Counted from the first letter of the stretch, positions 25,946 to 34,348 are shown. The stretch is DNA of 64,000 nt from DASSUW01 sp963792385 (GCA_963792385.1 CAWBVZ010000012.1:1302001-1366000); one strand, 5' to 3'. A program made the numbers and translations. Notes: generated by a model from the sequence alone, not told the origin.

Positions 25946-26776
25946 ATGAGCAACGACACACAGCAGATGACCTTGGTGGTGGGCGGCACCGGCAAGACCG
26001 GTCGCCGCGTGGTGGAGCGCCTTCAGACGCGCGGCGAGTCGGTCCGGGTGGGCTCGCGCTCCGGCGACCCGGCGTTCGACTGGGAGGACCGCGCGACGTG
26101 GGCGCCCGCACTGAACGGGGCGACGGCGGCGTACGTGTCGTACTACCCCGACATCGCGGTCCCCGGCGCGGCCGACGCCGTCGGCGCGTTCGCCCGGCTG
26201 GCCGTCCAGACCGGCGTGCGGCGGCTCGTGCTGCTCTCCGGACGCGGGGAGGAGGAGGCGCAGCGTGCCGAGCAGCTCGTACAGGAGTCCGGCGCCGAGT
26301 GGACGGTCGTGCGCTGCAGCTGGTTCTGCCAGAACTTCAGCGAGGACTACCTGCTCGAGTCCGTGCTCGGGGGCGAGGTCGCACTGCCGGTCAGCGACGT
26401 GCCCGAGCCGTTCGTCGACGTCGATGACGTGGCCGACGTCGCCGTCGCGGCGCTGACCGAGGACGGCCACGCCGGCCGCATCTATGAGCTCACCGGCGCG
26501 CGGCTCGTCACGTTCGCCGATGCGGTCGCCGAGATCGCTCAGGCGTCCGGCCGCCCGGTCCGCCTGACGCTGGTCCCGACCGACGCTTACGTGTCGGCGA
26601 TGGCCGAGCAGGGCGTGCCCGACGACGTCGTGAGCCTGCTGCAGTACCTGTTCGGCGAGGTGCTCGACGGCCGCAACGCCCACCTGGCGGACGGCGTTAA
26701 GCAGGCACTCGGAAGGGAACCGCGCGACTTCGCCGACTACGCCCGCAACGCAGCGGCGACGGGGGTGTGGGCATGA
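25946..26776 (+). CDS. NmrA/NAD(P)H-binding atypical SDR
   Basis: The 276-aa protein begins with a Rossmann motif (MTLVVGGTGKTGRRVVERLQ), GGTGxTG being typical of NmrA/HSCARG atypical SDRs. It continues with GVRRLVLLSGRGEEEAQRAE and WTVVRCSWFCQNFSEDYL, and lacks a YxxxK catalytic pair, so it may be a redox sensor or a quinone/flavin reductase. It is translationally coupled to the cupin gene (ATGA at 26773-26776) and divergent from an AraC regulator, its likely controller. Confidence 0.88.
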   Translation: MSNDTQQMTLVVGGTGKTGRRVVERLQTRGESVRVGSRSGDPAFDWEDRATWAPALNGATAAYVSYYPDIAVPGAADAVGAFARLAVQTGVRRLVLLSGRGEEEAQRAEQLVQESGAEWTVVRCSWFCQNFSEDYLLESVLGGEVALPVSDVPEPFVDVDDVADVAVAALTEDGHAGRIYELTGARLVTFADAVAEIAQASGRPVRLTLVPTDAYVSAMAEQGVPDDVVSLLQYLFGEVLDGRNAHLADGVKQALGREPRDFADYARNAAATGVWA

Positions 26777-27336
26777 GCCCGATCACGCCCGGTCAGACGC
26801 TCGAGAACCCCGTCACGGGCGAGCGCTTCACCTTCACCCACACCGCGAGCAGCACGGGCGGCGAGCTGCTGGCCTTCGACTTTGCCCTGCGCGCCGGCGG
26901 CGCTGTGCCGATCCCGCACGTGCACCCGATCCAGACCGAGCGCTTCGAGGTGCTCGAGGGCCGCATGCGCTTCCGCGTCGGGCTGCGCACTCGCATCGCC
27001 GGCCCGGGGGACGTGATCGAGGTCGCGCCCGGCGTCGCCCACAGCTTCGCGAACGCCGGCGACGGCGAGGCGCGGCTGCGCGTCGAGGTGCGGCCGGCGC
27101 TCGCGATGGAGGAGATGTTCGCCGACGTCGTCGGCATGGCGCAGGCTGGACTGATGACGAGCCGCGGCCTCCCGCGCAACCCGCTCCACCTCGCCGTGCT
27201 CGCGCGCGCCTACGACCAGGAGGCGCACGCGCCGCTTATGAGCGTCGGCGTGCAGCGCCTGCTGCTCGCGCCGCTCGTGTTCATGGCGCGCCGGGCTTGG
27301 TCGCGTAGTCGCCCAGTCCTTGCTCCAGCAACGTGA
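26773..27336 (+). CDS. Cupin-domain protein
   Basis: The 187-aa protein has one cupin domain: PIPHVHPIQTERFEVLEGRM carries HxH and the Glu of metal motif 1, and GDVIEVAPGVAHSFANAGDG carries motif 2 with His. The ATG overlapping the upstream stop is chosen over the GTG two codons earlier. The C-terminal ~60 residues are helical and end in a hydrophobic stretch. Its last 56 bp run antisense to the 3' end of the TetR gene. Likely a metal-binding sensor or dioxygenase-like fold; no substrate can be assigned. Confidence 0.85.
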   Translation: MSPITPGQTLENPVTGERFTFTHTASSTGGELLAFDFALRAGGAVPIPHVHPIQTERFEVLEGRMRFRVGLRTRIAGPGDVIEVAPGVAHSFANAGDGEARLRVEVRPALAMEEMFADVVGMAQAGLMTSRGLPRNPLHLAVLARAYDQEAHAPLMSVGVQRLLLAPLVFMARRAWSRSRPVLAPAT

Positions 27337-27928
27337 ACGCCCGATCGGCCTGGGCGCGAACGTCCCGCGGCAGGCGCGGGGCGCGCGCGCCCTCGACGAC
27401 CCGCCGGCGCGTGTACTGCACGAGCGCGCGGTGCACGCCCATCAGCGCGTTGGCCGCGACCCACGGCTCGACGTCACTCGGATCCGCTCCCCGCTCGTCG
27501 GCGATCAGCGCGGCGAGCGACGCGGTATAGCCGGCGAAGATCTGCTGCTCGCGCGCCAGCAGCGACGGGCTCTCGGTGATCATGCGCGCGATCGCAGTGA
27601 GGAGCTCGCGCGCTTCGGGGTCGGCCTTGCCGAGCAGCCCGCGCTGCACGAGCACGAAGCGCTTGAACGCGGTGAGCACGGAGTCGCCGGGCGGTCGCTC
27701 GCGGATCGTCGTCAGCAGGTCCTGCTCGAACGACTCCAGGCGCCAGAAGACGAGGTCTTCCTTGGTCCGGAAGTAGTTGAAGACCGTCTGCTCGGAGACG
27801 TCGGCGACGCGGGCGATCTCCGCGACGGTCACGCGCTCGAAGCCGCGCTCGGTGAAGAGGCCGCGCGCCGTCTCGGCGATCAATTGGCGCGTCTGTTCCT
27901 TCTTGCGCTCACGCAGTCCCGTCGCCAT
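27281..27928 (-). CDS. TetR-family transcriptional regulator
   Basis: The 215-aa regulator starts MATGLRERKKEQTRQLIAET. Its HTH is VTVAEIARVADVSEQTVFNY followed by FRTKEDLVFWRLESFE, a very standard TetR domain. A helical ligand-binding domain follows. It is divergent from the MFS gene at 27989 with only 60 bp between start codons, so it very probably represses the five-gene operon to the right. Its 3' end overlaps the convergent cupin by 56 bp. Confidence 0.92.
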   Translation of the reverse strand: MATGLRERKKEQTRQLIAETARGLFTERGFERVTVAEIARVADVSEQTVFNYFRTKEDLVFWRLESFEQDLLTTIRERPPGDSVLTAFKRFVLVQRGLLGKADPEARELLTAIARMITESPSLLAREQQIFAGYTASLAALIADERGADPSDVEPWVAANALMGVHRALVQYTRRRVVEGARAPRLPRDVRAQADRAFTLLEQGLGDYATKPGAP

Positions 27929-27953
27929 GTCTGAAAGCTAGCAGCACTAAGTC

Positions 27954-27982
27954 TTGCGTGCCAATAATATTTGAGCTACACT
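27954..27982 (+). promoter_or_regulatory. Promoter of the MFS operon, predicting a leaderless mRNA
   Basis: TTGCGT (27954-27959) and TACACT (27977-27982) are separated by 17 bp, a good sigma-70-like pair. Transcription should start about seven bases later, at the ATG at 27989, so the message may be leaderless. No Shine-Dalgarno is visible. The TetR dimer would have to bind this 60-bp spacer. Confidence 0.5.
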
Positions 27983-27988
27983 AACTTC

Positions 27989-29455
27989 ATGGCGACTACA
28001 CCCACAGACCACAACGTCTCAAACCCTTCTGCGATCGCCGTGCCGTTCGCAGCGATCGTCCTGGCGATGTTGCCGGCGGTGCTCGACCAGACGATCCTGG
28101 CGACCGCGCTGCCGACGATCGCCACCGACCTCGGGCGCCTGTCAGACGTCTCCTGGGTGGTGAGCGCCTACGTCGTCGCGGCCGCTGCCACGACCCCGAT
28201 GTGGGGCAAGCTCGGTGATCGTCACGGGCGCAAGCGGCTGCTCGAGATCGCGCTCGCGATGTTCCTCGGCACGTCCGCTCTGTGCGGTCTCGCGCAGGAC
28301 ATCACGCTGCTCGTCGCCGCTCGCGCCGTGCAGGGCGTCGCCGCCGGTGGCCTGATGACGCTCGCCATGGCCACGGTCGGCGACCTCGTGTCCCCGCGCG
28401 AGCGCGGGCGCTACCAGGGCTACATCATGGCCGCGTTCGCCGTCGCCACCGTCATCGGCCCGCTGCTCGGCGGTCTCCTGGTCGAGCACGCGAGCTGGCG
28501 CTGGGTCTTCTACGTCAACCTCCCGCTCGGCCTCGTGGCGCTCGCCGCGCTGCGCCTCCGGCTCCCGGCGGCCGAGGCCGATCCCTCGGGCCGTCGGTTC
28601 GATGCCGCGGGCGCGGCGCTGCTCGCCGGCGCCACCGCCGCCCTGATGTTCGCGTGCATCTGGGGAGGGGACCGCTACGCCTGGGACTCGGCGACGATCC
28701 TCGGCCTGATCGCCGCGACGGTGCTGCTGGGCGGCGGGCTCGTGGTGCGCGAGCGGCGCGCGGCCGATCCGATCGTCCCGTTCGCGCTCGTGCGCACGCG
28801 GACCGTGGCCGTCGCCAGCGGCGCGCTGTTCCTGGCTACCGCGGCGCTGTTCTCGATCACGGTGTTCGTGCCGCTGTTCCTGCAGGAGACGACGGGCGCG
28901 AGCCCGACGCAGGCCGGCCTGCTGCTGGTCCCGGCGATGCTCGGCATCACGCTCTCCACGACGCTGTCGGGTCGGTACATCACGCGCACCGGGCGCTACA
29001 AGATCTTCCCGCTCGCCGGCCTGGCGCTCATGACTGCCGCGCTGGCGCTGCTCGCGGCGCTCGCCGGCGAGCCGTCGCGCACGACCACCGGCGTCGCGCT
29101 CGCCCTCTTCGGCCTCGGCTTTGGCATGGTCGGGCAGGTGCTGATCGTCGCCGTGCAGAACAGCGTCGAGCGCCGTGAGCTCGGCGTCGCGACCGCCACG
29201 ACCGGCTTCTTCCGCGCCCTCGGCGGCGCGGTCGGCGCCGCCGTGCTGGGAGCCGTGTTCTCCGGCGCAGTCGGGCCGGGGGCGCGCGCCGACGTGATCG
29301 ATGCCGTCCAGACCGTCTTCCTCGTCGCCGCGCCGATCGCCGCACTTGCGTTCGTCATCGTGCTCGCGCTCGAGGAGGTCCCGCTTCGTCAGACGACTCA
29401 GGAAAGGAAGAGCGATGCCCGCTCCGGAGATCAGCAGCAGCGTGCTGCTGCGTAG
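27989..29455 (+). CDS. MFS drug exporter, DHA2 (EmrB/QacA) family
   Basis: The 488-aa protein has about 14 membrane helices, the DHA2 layout of proton-coupled drug antiporters. MFS motif A appears as GKLGDRHGRKRLLE between helices 2 and 3. The antiporter motif C region is AAFAVATVIGPLLGGLLVEH in helix 5. The N-terminal helix carries the family motif LPAVLDQTILATALPTIATD. It is first in the operon and divergent from its likely TetR repressor. Exported compound unknown. Confidence 0.93.
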   Translation: MATTPTDHNVSNPSAIAVPFAAIVLAMLPAVLDQTILATALPTIATDLGRLSDVSWVVSAYVVAAAATTPMWGKLGDRHGRKRLLEIALAMFLGTSALCGLAQDITLLVAARAVQGVAAGGLMTLAMATVGDLVSPRERGRYQGYIMAAFAVATVIGPLLGGLLVEHASWRWVFYVNLPLGLVALAALRLRLPAAEADPSGRRFDAAGAALLAGATAALMFACIWGGDRYAWDSATILGLIAATVLLGGGLVVRERRAADPIVPFALVRTRTVAVASGALFLATAALFSITVFVPLFLQETTGASPTQAGLLLVPAMLGITLSTTLSGRYITRTGRYKIFPLAGLALMTAALALLAALAGEPSRTTTGVALALFGLGFGMVGQVLIVAVQNSVERRELGVATATTGFFRALGGAVGAAVLGAVFSGAVGPGARADVIDAVQTVFLVAAPIAALAFVIVLALEEVPLRQTTQERKSDARSGDQQQRAAA

Positions 29456-30212
29456 CGAAGAGACTGGCGGCCGCGTCGCCGCGATCGAGATCACGGTCGC
29501 GGCGGGGTGGGGCGGTCCTCCGCTTCATCACCACGACTTCGACGAGGCGTTCTACGTGCTCGCCGGGGAGCTCACGTTCCAGGTCGGGGACGAGTTCGCG
29601 ACGGCGGGGCCCGGCGCGGTCGCGTTCGCCCCGCGCGGCGTTCACCACACGCTGGCGAACCTGAGCGAAGCCGAAGCGCGCTACCTGCTCGTCTGCACGC
29701 CGGGGGGCTTCGAGCGCCGGTTCGACCCGGCGCCGTCGGAGCCCGCCCCCGAGACGACCTTCGTCGGCCCGCAGATCGCCTCGGGCACGCGCGGCACGCC
29801 GCTCCCCGTCCCCGAGGACAGGCCCAAGGTCCTTCTCCGGAGCGAGCAGACCGACGACCACGTCTCGCTCGTCGACACCGTCGTGCCGGCCGACGCGAAG
29901 GGCCCGTTCCTGCACACGCACGACTTCGACGAGGCGTTCTACATCGTCGAGGGCGAGCTCACGTTCCAGGTCGAGGACGAGCTGGTCACGGTGCGCAAAG
30001 GCGAGATCGCGTTCGCTCCGGGAGGAGTGCCGCACACGTTCACCAACCGCAGCGGCGAGCCGGCCCGGCAGGTGATCGTCTGCACGCCGGCCGGCTTCGA
30101 GCGCCACTTCGCGCGGATCGCGGCGAAGCGCGCGGCCGTCGAGCCGCCCGAGTGGGCGCTGCAGCCGATCCCGGAGGTCACCCGTGTCGGCCCGCAGATC
30201 GCGGACCGATGA
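29415..30212 (+). CDS. Bicupin protein with two duplicated cupin domains
   Basis: The 265-aa protein contains two homologous cupins: residues ~1-115 (PLHHHDFDEAFYVLAGELTF, GAVAFAPRGVHHTLANL) and ~135-235 (FLHTHDFDEAFYIVEGELTF, GEIAFAPGGVPHTFTNRS). Both keep HxH, Glu and His metal ligands, so each half can bind a metal, as in quercetinase- or oxalate-oxidase-like bicupins. Each half closes with a VGPQIA segment, showing internal duplication. The start at 29415 lies inside the end of the MFS gene and has an upstream AGGAAAGGAAG site. It is coupled to the next gene (ATGA). Confidence 0.88.
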   Translation: MPAPEISSSVLLRSEETGGRVAAIEITVAAGWGGPPLHHHDFDEAFYVLAGELTFQVGDEFATAGPGAVAFAPRGVHHTLANLSEAEARYLLVCTPGGFERRFDPAPSEPAPETTFVGPQIASGTRGTPLPVPEDRPKVLLRSEQTDDHVSLVDTVVPADAKGPFLHTHDFDEAFYIVEGELTFQVEDELVTVRKGEIAFAPGGVPHTFTNRSGEPARQVIVCTPAGFERHFARIAAKRAAVEPPEWALQPIPEVTRVGPQIADR

Positions 30213-31570
30213 GTTTTCGTTCGAAGGACGGTCTTACCGGTATGCCAACTGTGCTTGCCGACCGCATCGATGGCGACGTCCTCGCGCCGGGTGACCCCGG
30301 ATACGACGAGGCGCGCGCAGTCTGGAACGCGATGGTCGACCGGCACCCGCAGGTGATCGTGCGCTGCGCGAGCACCGGCGACGTGGCCGAGGCGGTGCGG
30401 TTCGCGCGCGAGCACGACCTCGAGATCGGGGTGCGGTGCGGCGGGCACAGCGTCGTCGGGCTCGGCGTGCCGGACGGCGGGCTGATGATCGACCTGACGC
30501 CGATGGGCGGCGTCCGCGTCGATCCGGCACGCCGCCGCGCGTGGGTCCAGGGCGGAGCGCTGCTCGGCGCGCTCGACCGCGCCGCGCAGGAGCACGGCCT
30601 GGCGACGACCGCGGGCAACGTGTCGCACACCGGCGTCGGCGGGCTGACCCTCGGTGGCGGGATGGGCTGGCTCGCCCGCCGCTTTGGCCTCTCGTGCGAC
30701 AACGTGGAGGCGTTCGAGCTGGTCACCGCGGAAGGCGAGCTGGTCCGCGCAAGCGAGACCGAGAACCCGGACCTGTTCTGGGGCCTGCGCGGAGGCGGCG
30801 GGAACTTCGGGATCGTGACCGAGTTCGAGTTCCGGCTGCACGCGATCGGCACCCAGGCGCTCGTCGCTGATTTCCTCTTCGACGTCGAGGACGCGTTGCC
30901 GGTGCTGCGCGGGTGGCGCGATCTCAACGCCGACGCGCCGCGCCAGGCCACCTTCACCGCCTTGGTCACGGACGCCGGGGCGAGCGTCGGCTTCGTCTGG
31001 GTCGGCGACCCGGCGGAGGGCCAGCGCCTGATCCCTGCGTTCCAGGCGCTCGGACGGCCCGCTGCGGAGCGAATCCAGGAGCTGTCGTACCTGGACCTGC
31101 AGCGCGTCGACGACACCGTCGAGGGCCACGCGTTGCGCCGGTACTGGAAGGGCCACTACTTCACGGCGTTCGAAGACGAGGCGATCCACGCGTTCCTGCG
31201 GCGCGGCACCGCGGATGGTCGCGGCGCGCACCTCCCTTCGGTCTCGCTCCAGGCCTACGGCGGCGCGATCGCCGACGTCCCCGACTCCGACGCCGCCTTC
31301 AGCCAGCGCGACACGATGTTCGAGTTCGTCGCCGCCGCCCGCTGGTCGGACCCGGCGGAGGACGAGTCCCGGATCGCCGCGGCGCGCCGCTGCGCTGCCG
31401 CGCTCGACTCGTTCGCCAGCGGCGCCTACGTCAACGTGCTGGGCGACGATGGAGCCGGCGGCGTCGCGCGTGCCTACCCGCCGCACAAGCTCGCCCGCCT
31501 GACCGCGCTCAAGGACGCGTACGACCCCGAGAACGTGTTCCACCTCAATCAGAACATCCCGCCTAGCTAG
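30209..31570 (+). CDS. FAD-linked oxidase, berberine-bridge-enzyme (BBE) type
   Basis: The 453-aa flavoprotein has the PCMH-type FAD domain (residues ~45-215) and a C-terminal BBE segment (PPHKLARLTALKDAYDPENV then FHLNQNI). GVRCGGHSVVGLGVPDGGL contains the His normally linked covalently to the 8-alpha position of FAD. The second attachment site is absent: GNVSHTGVGGLTLGGGMGWL has Ser-His where bicovalent enzymes have Cys, so mono-covalent FAD is predicted. Substrates of relatives are sugars, alkaloids and polyketides. It follows the bicupin with an ATGA overlap and precedes the MoaD-like gene by 1 bp. Confidence 0.9.
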   Translation: MSFRSKDGLTGMPTVLADRIDGDVLAPGDPGYDEARAVWNAMVDRHPQVIVRCASTGDVAEAVRFAREHDLEIGVRCGGHSVVGLGVPDGGLMIDLTPMGGVRVDPARRRAWVQGGALLGALDRAAQEHGLATTAGNVSHTGVGGLTLGGGMGWLARRFGLSCDNVEAFELVTAEGELVRASETENPDLFWGLRGGGGNFGIVTEFEFRLHAIGTQALVADFLFDVEDALPVLRGWRDLNADAPRQATFTALVTDAGASVGFVWVGDPAEGQRLIPAFQALGRPAAERIQELSYLDLQRVDDTVEGHALRRYWKGHYFTAFEDEAIHAFLRRGTADGRGAHLPSVSLQAYGGAIADVPDSDAAFSQRDTMFEFVAAARWSDPAEDESRIAAARRCAAALDSFASGAYVNVLGDDGAGGVARAYPPHKLARLTALKDAYDPENVFHLNQNIPPS

Positions 31571-31571
31571 G

Positions 31572-31847
31572 ATGCCGCCGATGCCAGTCGTGCGCGTACG
31601 AGGCCCGCTCAAGCAGCTCGCCGGCGACCGCTCCGAGCACGCGATCGAGGGCGCGTCGGTGGGGGAGCTGCTCGTCGAGCTCGAGCGCGCGCACCCGGCC
31701 GCGAAGGGCTGGATCCTCGACGAGCGCGGCGTTCTGCGGCGGCACATCAACGTGTTCGTGAACGGCGAGCGGGGCGGCCAGAGCACGCCGGTCGGCCAGG
31801 CCGACGAGGTCGACGTCCTGCCCGCGATCTCCGGGGGACGCCGGTGA
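31572..31847 (+). CDS. MoaD/ThiS-like ubiquitin-fold protein
   Basis: The 91-aa protein has the beta-grasp layout: VRVRGPLKQLAG, SVGELLVELERAHPAAKGWI, NVFVNGE, and a tail ending ISGGRR. MoaD and ThiS end in a free Gly-Gly that is thiocarboxylated or conjugated; here two Arg follow, so processing or loss of that chemistry must be assumed. It is coupled to the BNR-repeat gene by a GTGA overlap. No moaE, thiF-like activating enzyme or molybdenum-cofactor gene is nearby. A sulfur-carrier role is inference. Confidence 0.85.
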   Translation: MPPMPVVRVRGPLKQLAGDRSEHAIEGASVGELLVELERAHPAAKGWILDERGVLRRHINVFVNGERGGQSTPVGQADEVDVLPAISGGRR

Positions 31848-32920
31848 CCGAGCTGCTGGTCGGGACCAAGAAGGGCCTGTTCGTGCTCGACGGCGAGCCG
31901 GGCGCGGAGTTCGAGGTGACCGCGCGCGCGTTCGCGGGCGAGCCGGTCGAGTTCGCCCTCCGCGACGAGCGCTCCGGCCGCGTGCTGGTCTCGGTGACAT
32001 CGCCGTTCTATGGGCCGAAGATCTGGTACGCCGACGATCCGGCGGGCGAGTGGGAGCAGGCGGAGGGGGTCGCGCTGCCCGAGGGCGGGGACGCCGCGCT
32101 CGAGCGGATCTGGGTGATCGTCACCGGGGAGACGGACGGCACCGTGTACGCCGGCGGTGACCCGGGCGTGTTGTTCGAGAGCCGCGACGGCGGCGCGACC
32201 TTCAGGTTGAACAAGGGACTCTGGAAGCACCCCAGCCGGGACAGATGGCAGCCGGGCGCCGGCGGCCTGTGCCTGCACTCGATCGCGACCTGGCCGGGAG
32301 AGCCGGACCGGCTCGCAGTCGGCATCTCCGCCGCCGGCGTGTGGCTGACCGACGACGGGGGCGACACCTGGCGCAGTGGCAACGCGGGGATCGTCGCGCG
32401 CTACCTGCCTGACGACGCGCCCGCTGACGACGAGGTCGCGCTGTGCGTGCACCGCCTGCGCCGAGCGGCGACGCAGCCGGAGCGGATCTTCATGCAGTTC
32501 CACGGGGGCGTCTATCGCTCCGACGACGCCGGGGAGTCTTGGAACGACATCGCGGCCGGCCTCCCGTCGGACTTCGGTTTCCCGCTCGCTGTCGACCCGG
32601 CCGACGCCGACAGCGCGTACGTGATCCCGCTGGTCGCCGACATCGACCGCGTCACACCCGAGGGCCAGGTGCGCGTATACGAGACGCGCGACGCCGGCGC
32701 GTCCTGGACTCCGCGCGGCGACGGGCTGCCGCCGGAGCAGGCCTACCTCACGATCCTGCGCGAGGCGTTCGACTGGGTCGGCGAAGGCGATGCCCTCGAG
32801 CTCTACTTCGGGGCCACGTCGGGCGCGGTCTTCGGCTCGGCCGACGCCGGGAGGAGCTGGTTCGACGCGGCGACGACCCTGCCGCCCGTCCTCTCCGTCT
32901 CGGCGTCAGTCGCGCCCTAG
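31844..32920 (+). CDS. BNR/sialidase-like beta-propeller protein
   Basis: The 358-aa protein begins (GTG) MTELLVGTKKGLFVLDGEPG and carries repeated Asp-box/BNR motifs: ESRDGGATFRLNKGLW, LTDDGGDTWRSG, RSDDAGESWNDIAAGLP, ETRDAGASWTPRGDGLP and GSADAGRSWFD. These mark a six-bladed propeller. No signal peptide is seen, so it is probably cytoplasmic despite resemblance to exo-alpha-sialidases and VPS10-like propellers, and the sialidase Arg triad is not evident. Start overlaps the MoaD-like stop by 4 bp, arguing for a functional pair. It closes the operon that begins at 27989. Confidence 0.88.
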   Translation: MTELLVGTKKGLFVLDGEPGAEFEVTARAFAGEPVEFALRDERSGRVLVSVTSPFYGPKIWYADDPAGEWEQAEGVALPEGGDAALERIWVIVTGETDGTVYAGGDPGVLFESRDGGATFRLNKGLWKHPSRDRWQPGAGGLCLHSIATWPGEPDRLAVGISAAGVWLTDDGGDTWRSGNAGIVARYLPDDAPADDEVALCVHRLRRAATQPERIFMQFHGGVYRSDDAGESWNDIAAGLPSDFGFPLAVDPADADSAYVIPLVADIDRVTPEGQVRVYETRDAGASWTPRGDGLPPEQAYLTILREAFDWVGEGDALELYFGATSGAVFGSADAGRSWFDAATTLPPVLSVSASVAP

Positions 32921-33601
32921 CGGGAGCTCGGCCGTGATGGTCGTGCCCTCGCCGACGGGCGAGTGGACGTCGAAGCGCCCGTCGAGCGCGTCGACGCGGT
33001 CGCGCAGCCCGTGCAGGCCGCCGCCGCTTCCCGCCTCCGCGCCGCCCACGCCGTCGTCGCGAATCTCCACGGACAGCCAGTCGTCCTCGACCGAGATGTG
33101 CACGAACGCCTCGCTCGCCTGGGCGTACTTGGCGACGTTGGTCAGCGCCTCGGCGGCGACGAAGTAGGCGGCGGCCTCGACCGCGTGCCCGAGCTCCGTC
33201 GCGGCCTCGCCCGTGACCTCCACCGGCACGGGAGCGCGCGCTGCCAGCGCCTCGATCGCCGGGCACAGCCCGCGGTCGCTCAGCACTGCCGGGTGGATCC
33301 CGCGCGCCAGCTCGCGCAGCTCGGTGACCGCCAGCTGGGCCTCCTCGCGCGCCTGGGCGATCAGCACCGCCGCGCTGGTGGGATCACTGAGGAGCCGCTT
33401 CTCGGCCATGCCGAGCGTGAGGGCGACGGCAACCATGCGCTGCTGGGCCCCATCGTGGAGATCGCGTTCGATCCGCCGGCGCTCGGCGTCGGCGGCGGCG
33501 ATGATGCGCTGGCGGGCGCCGCGCAGGTCGTCGACGCGCACGCGCAGGTCGCGCGCGCGACGCTGCTCGTGTGACTCCCCTGGGAATCTGACCTGGCGCA
33601 T
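32906..33601 (-). CDS. Short orphan sensor histidine kinase (HisKA_3-HATPase only)
   Basis: The 231-aa protein consists of little more than the kinase core. A brief N-terminal coiled coil (RVDDLRGARQRIIAAADAER) leads into the HisKA_3 motif RRRIERDLHDGAQQRMVAVA, followed by HATPase_c (EALTNVAKYAQ, RDDGVGG, GLHGLRDRVDALDG). Relatives usually carry a GAF, PAS or membrane sensor of 150+ residues ahead of this. The upstream 80 bp holds none, so it is either a soluble partner kinase or an N-terminally truncated remnant. No response regulator is adjacent. It overlaps the convergent propeller gene by 15 bp. Confidence 0.85.
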   Translation of the reverse strand: MRQVRFPGESHEQRRARDLRVRVDDLRGARQRIIAAADAERRRIERDLHDGAQQRMVAVALTLGMAEKRLLSDPTSAAVLIAQAREEAQLAVTELRELARGIHPAVLSDRGLCPAIEALAARAPVPVEVTGEAATELGHAVEAAAYFVAAEALTNVAKYAQASEAFVHISVEDDWLSVEIRDDGVGGAEAGSGGGLHGLRDRVDALDGRFDVHSPVGEGTTITAELPLGRD

Positions 33602-33679
33602 CCGACCTGCAGCCTACCGGCCGCACAGGCGCGGCCGGCGACGGTGACGTCGCCGGCCGCGGATACTTCTGGGCCGGTC

Positions 33680-34348
33680 TCAGCTCGGGCAGTCGACCGT
33701 GTAGTTGTACTCCGAGATGTCGGCGTGCCCTTCCCAGATCAGCCGCTGGCCGACCAGGTAGCGACCGCGCTTGGCGAAGATGTAGCGGAAGGCGCCCTGG
33801 CTGCTGATCGGGTACGTGTCCCAGCCGATGCCGCCGGCGCCGGACCGCATCCACTGGCCCGCGACCGGGCCCTGCCAGCTGTAGCCGTCGGACCACCAGA
33901 CGAGCGGCTGCCAGTAGACGGTGCCGCTGCCGCCGTAGGTGGAGCTGCCGTCGCCGTACACGGTGACCATGTCGGCGCCGGGCCAGCGGTCGATCTGCAG
34001 CGGTCCGGCGAGCGTCAGGTTGAACAGGATGTTGCGGTACTCGGCGGCGAGGTTCGTGGGACAACCGGCGAAGTACGGGGCTCCGTGGCGCGGGACGTTG
34101 GCGGCGATGCGCGCGGTCGGGCGCCGGCTTGGCCCGCGGACGATCGGCGGGCGCTGGATGCCGAGCTTGCGGTATGCCCGCCGCTGCTGCGCCGCGCTCG
34201 GCGCCGGTGCGGTGTTCGCCTTCGGCGTCGCGCCGACGCTTGCGGGAATGCGCCCTCCCGCGTCGGCGGAGGGAGCGGCGACCAGAGCGATCGCGAGGGC
34301 GCCAGAAACGGCGATCCAGCGTGCCTTCGTGATGGGTGTCGCGGACAT
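33680..34348 (-). CDS. Secreted hypothetical protein
   Basis: The 222-aa protein begins with a signal peptide (TKARWIAVSGALAIALVAAP, cleavage near SADAGG). A Pro/Arg/Ala-rich linker follows, then a beta-rich domain from about residue 85 (HGAPYFAGCPTNLAAEYRNI, YGDGSSTYGGSGTVYWQPLV, WQGPVAGQWMRS). Two Cys (in AGCPTN and the C-terminal DCPS) probably form a disulfide. No enzymatic motif is found. A longer open frame running 1.7 kb upstream is the antisense of the SARP gene and is rejected. Function unknown. Confidence 0.78.
   Translation of the reverse strand: MSATPITKARWIAVSGALAIALVAAPSADAGGRIPASVGATPKANTAPAPSAAQQRRAYRKLGIQRPPIVRGPSRRPTARIAANVPRHGAPYFAGCPTNLAAEYRNILFNLTLAGPLQIDRWPGADMVTVYGDGSSTYGGSGTVYWQPLVWWSDGYSWQGPVAGQWMRSGAGGIGWDTYPISSQGAFRYIFAKRGRYLVGQRLIWEGHADISEYNYTVDCPS

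Noticed and set aside
25934..26683. Minus-strand open frame opposite the NmrA-like gene
   Set aside because: Antisense shadow; the plus strand has a complete Rossmann protein.
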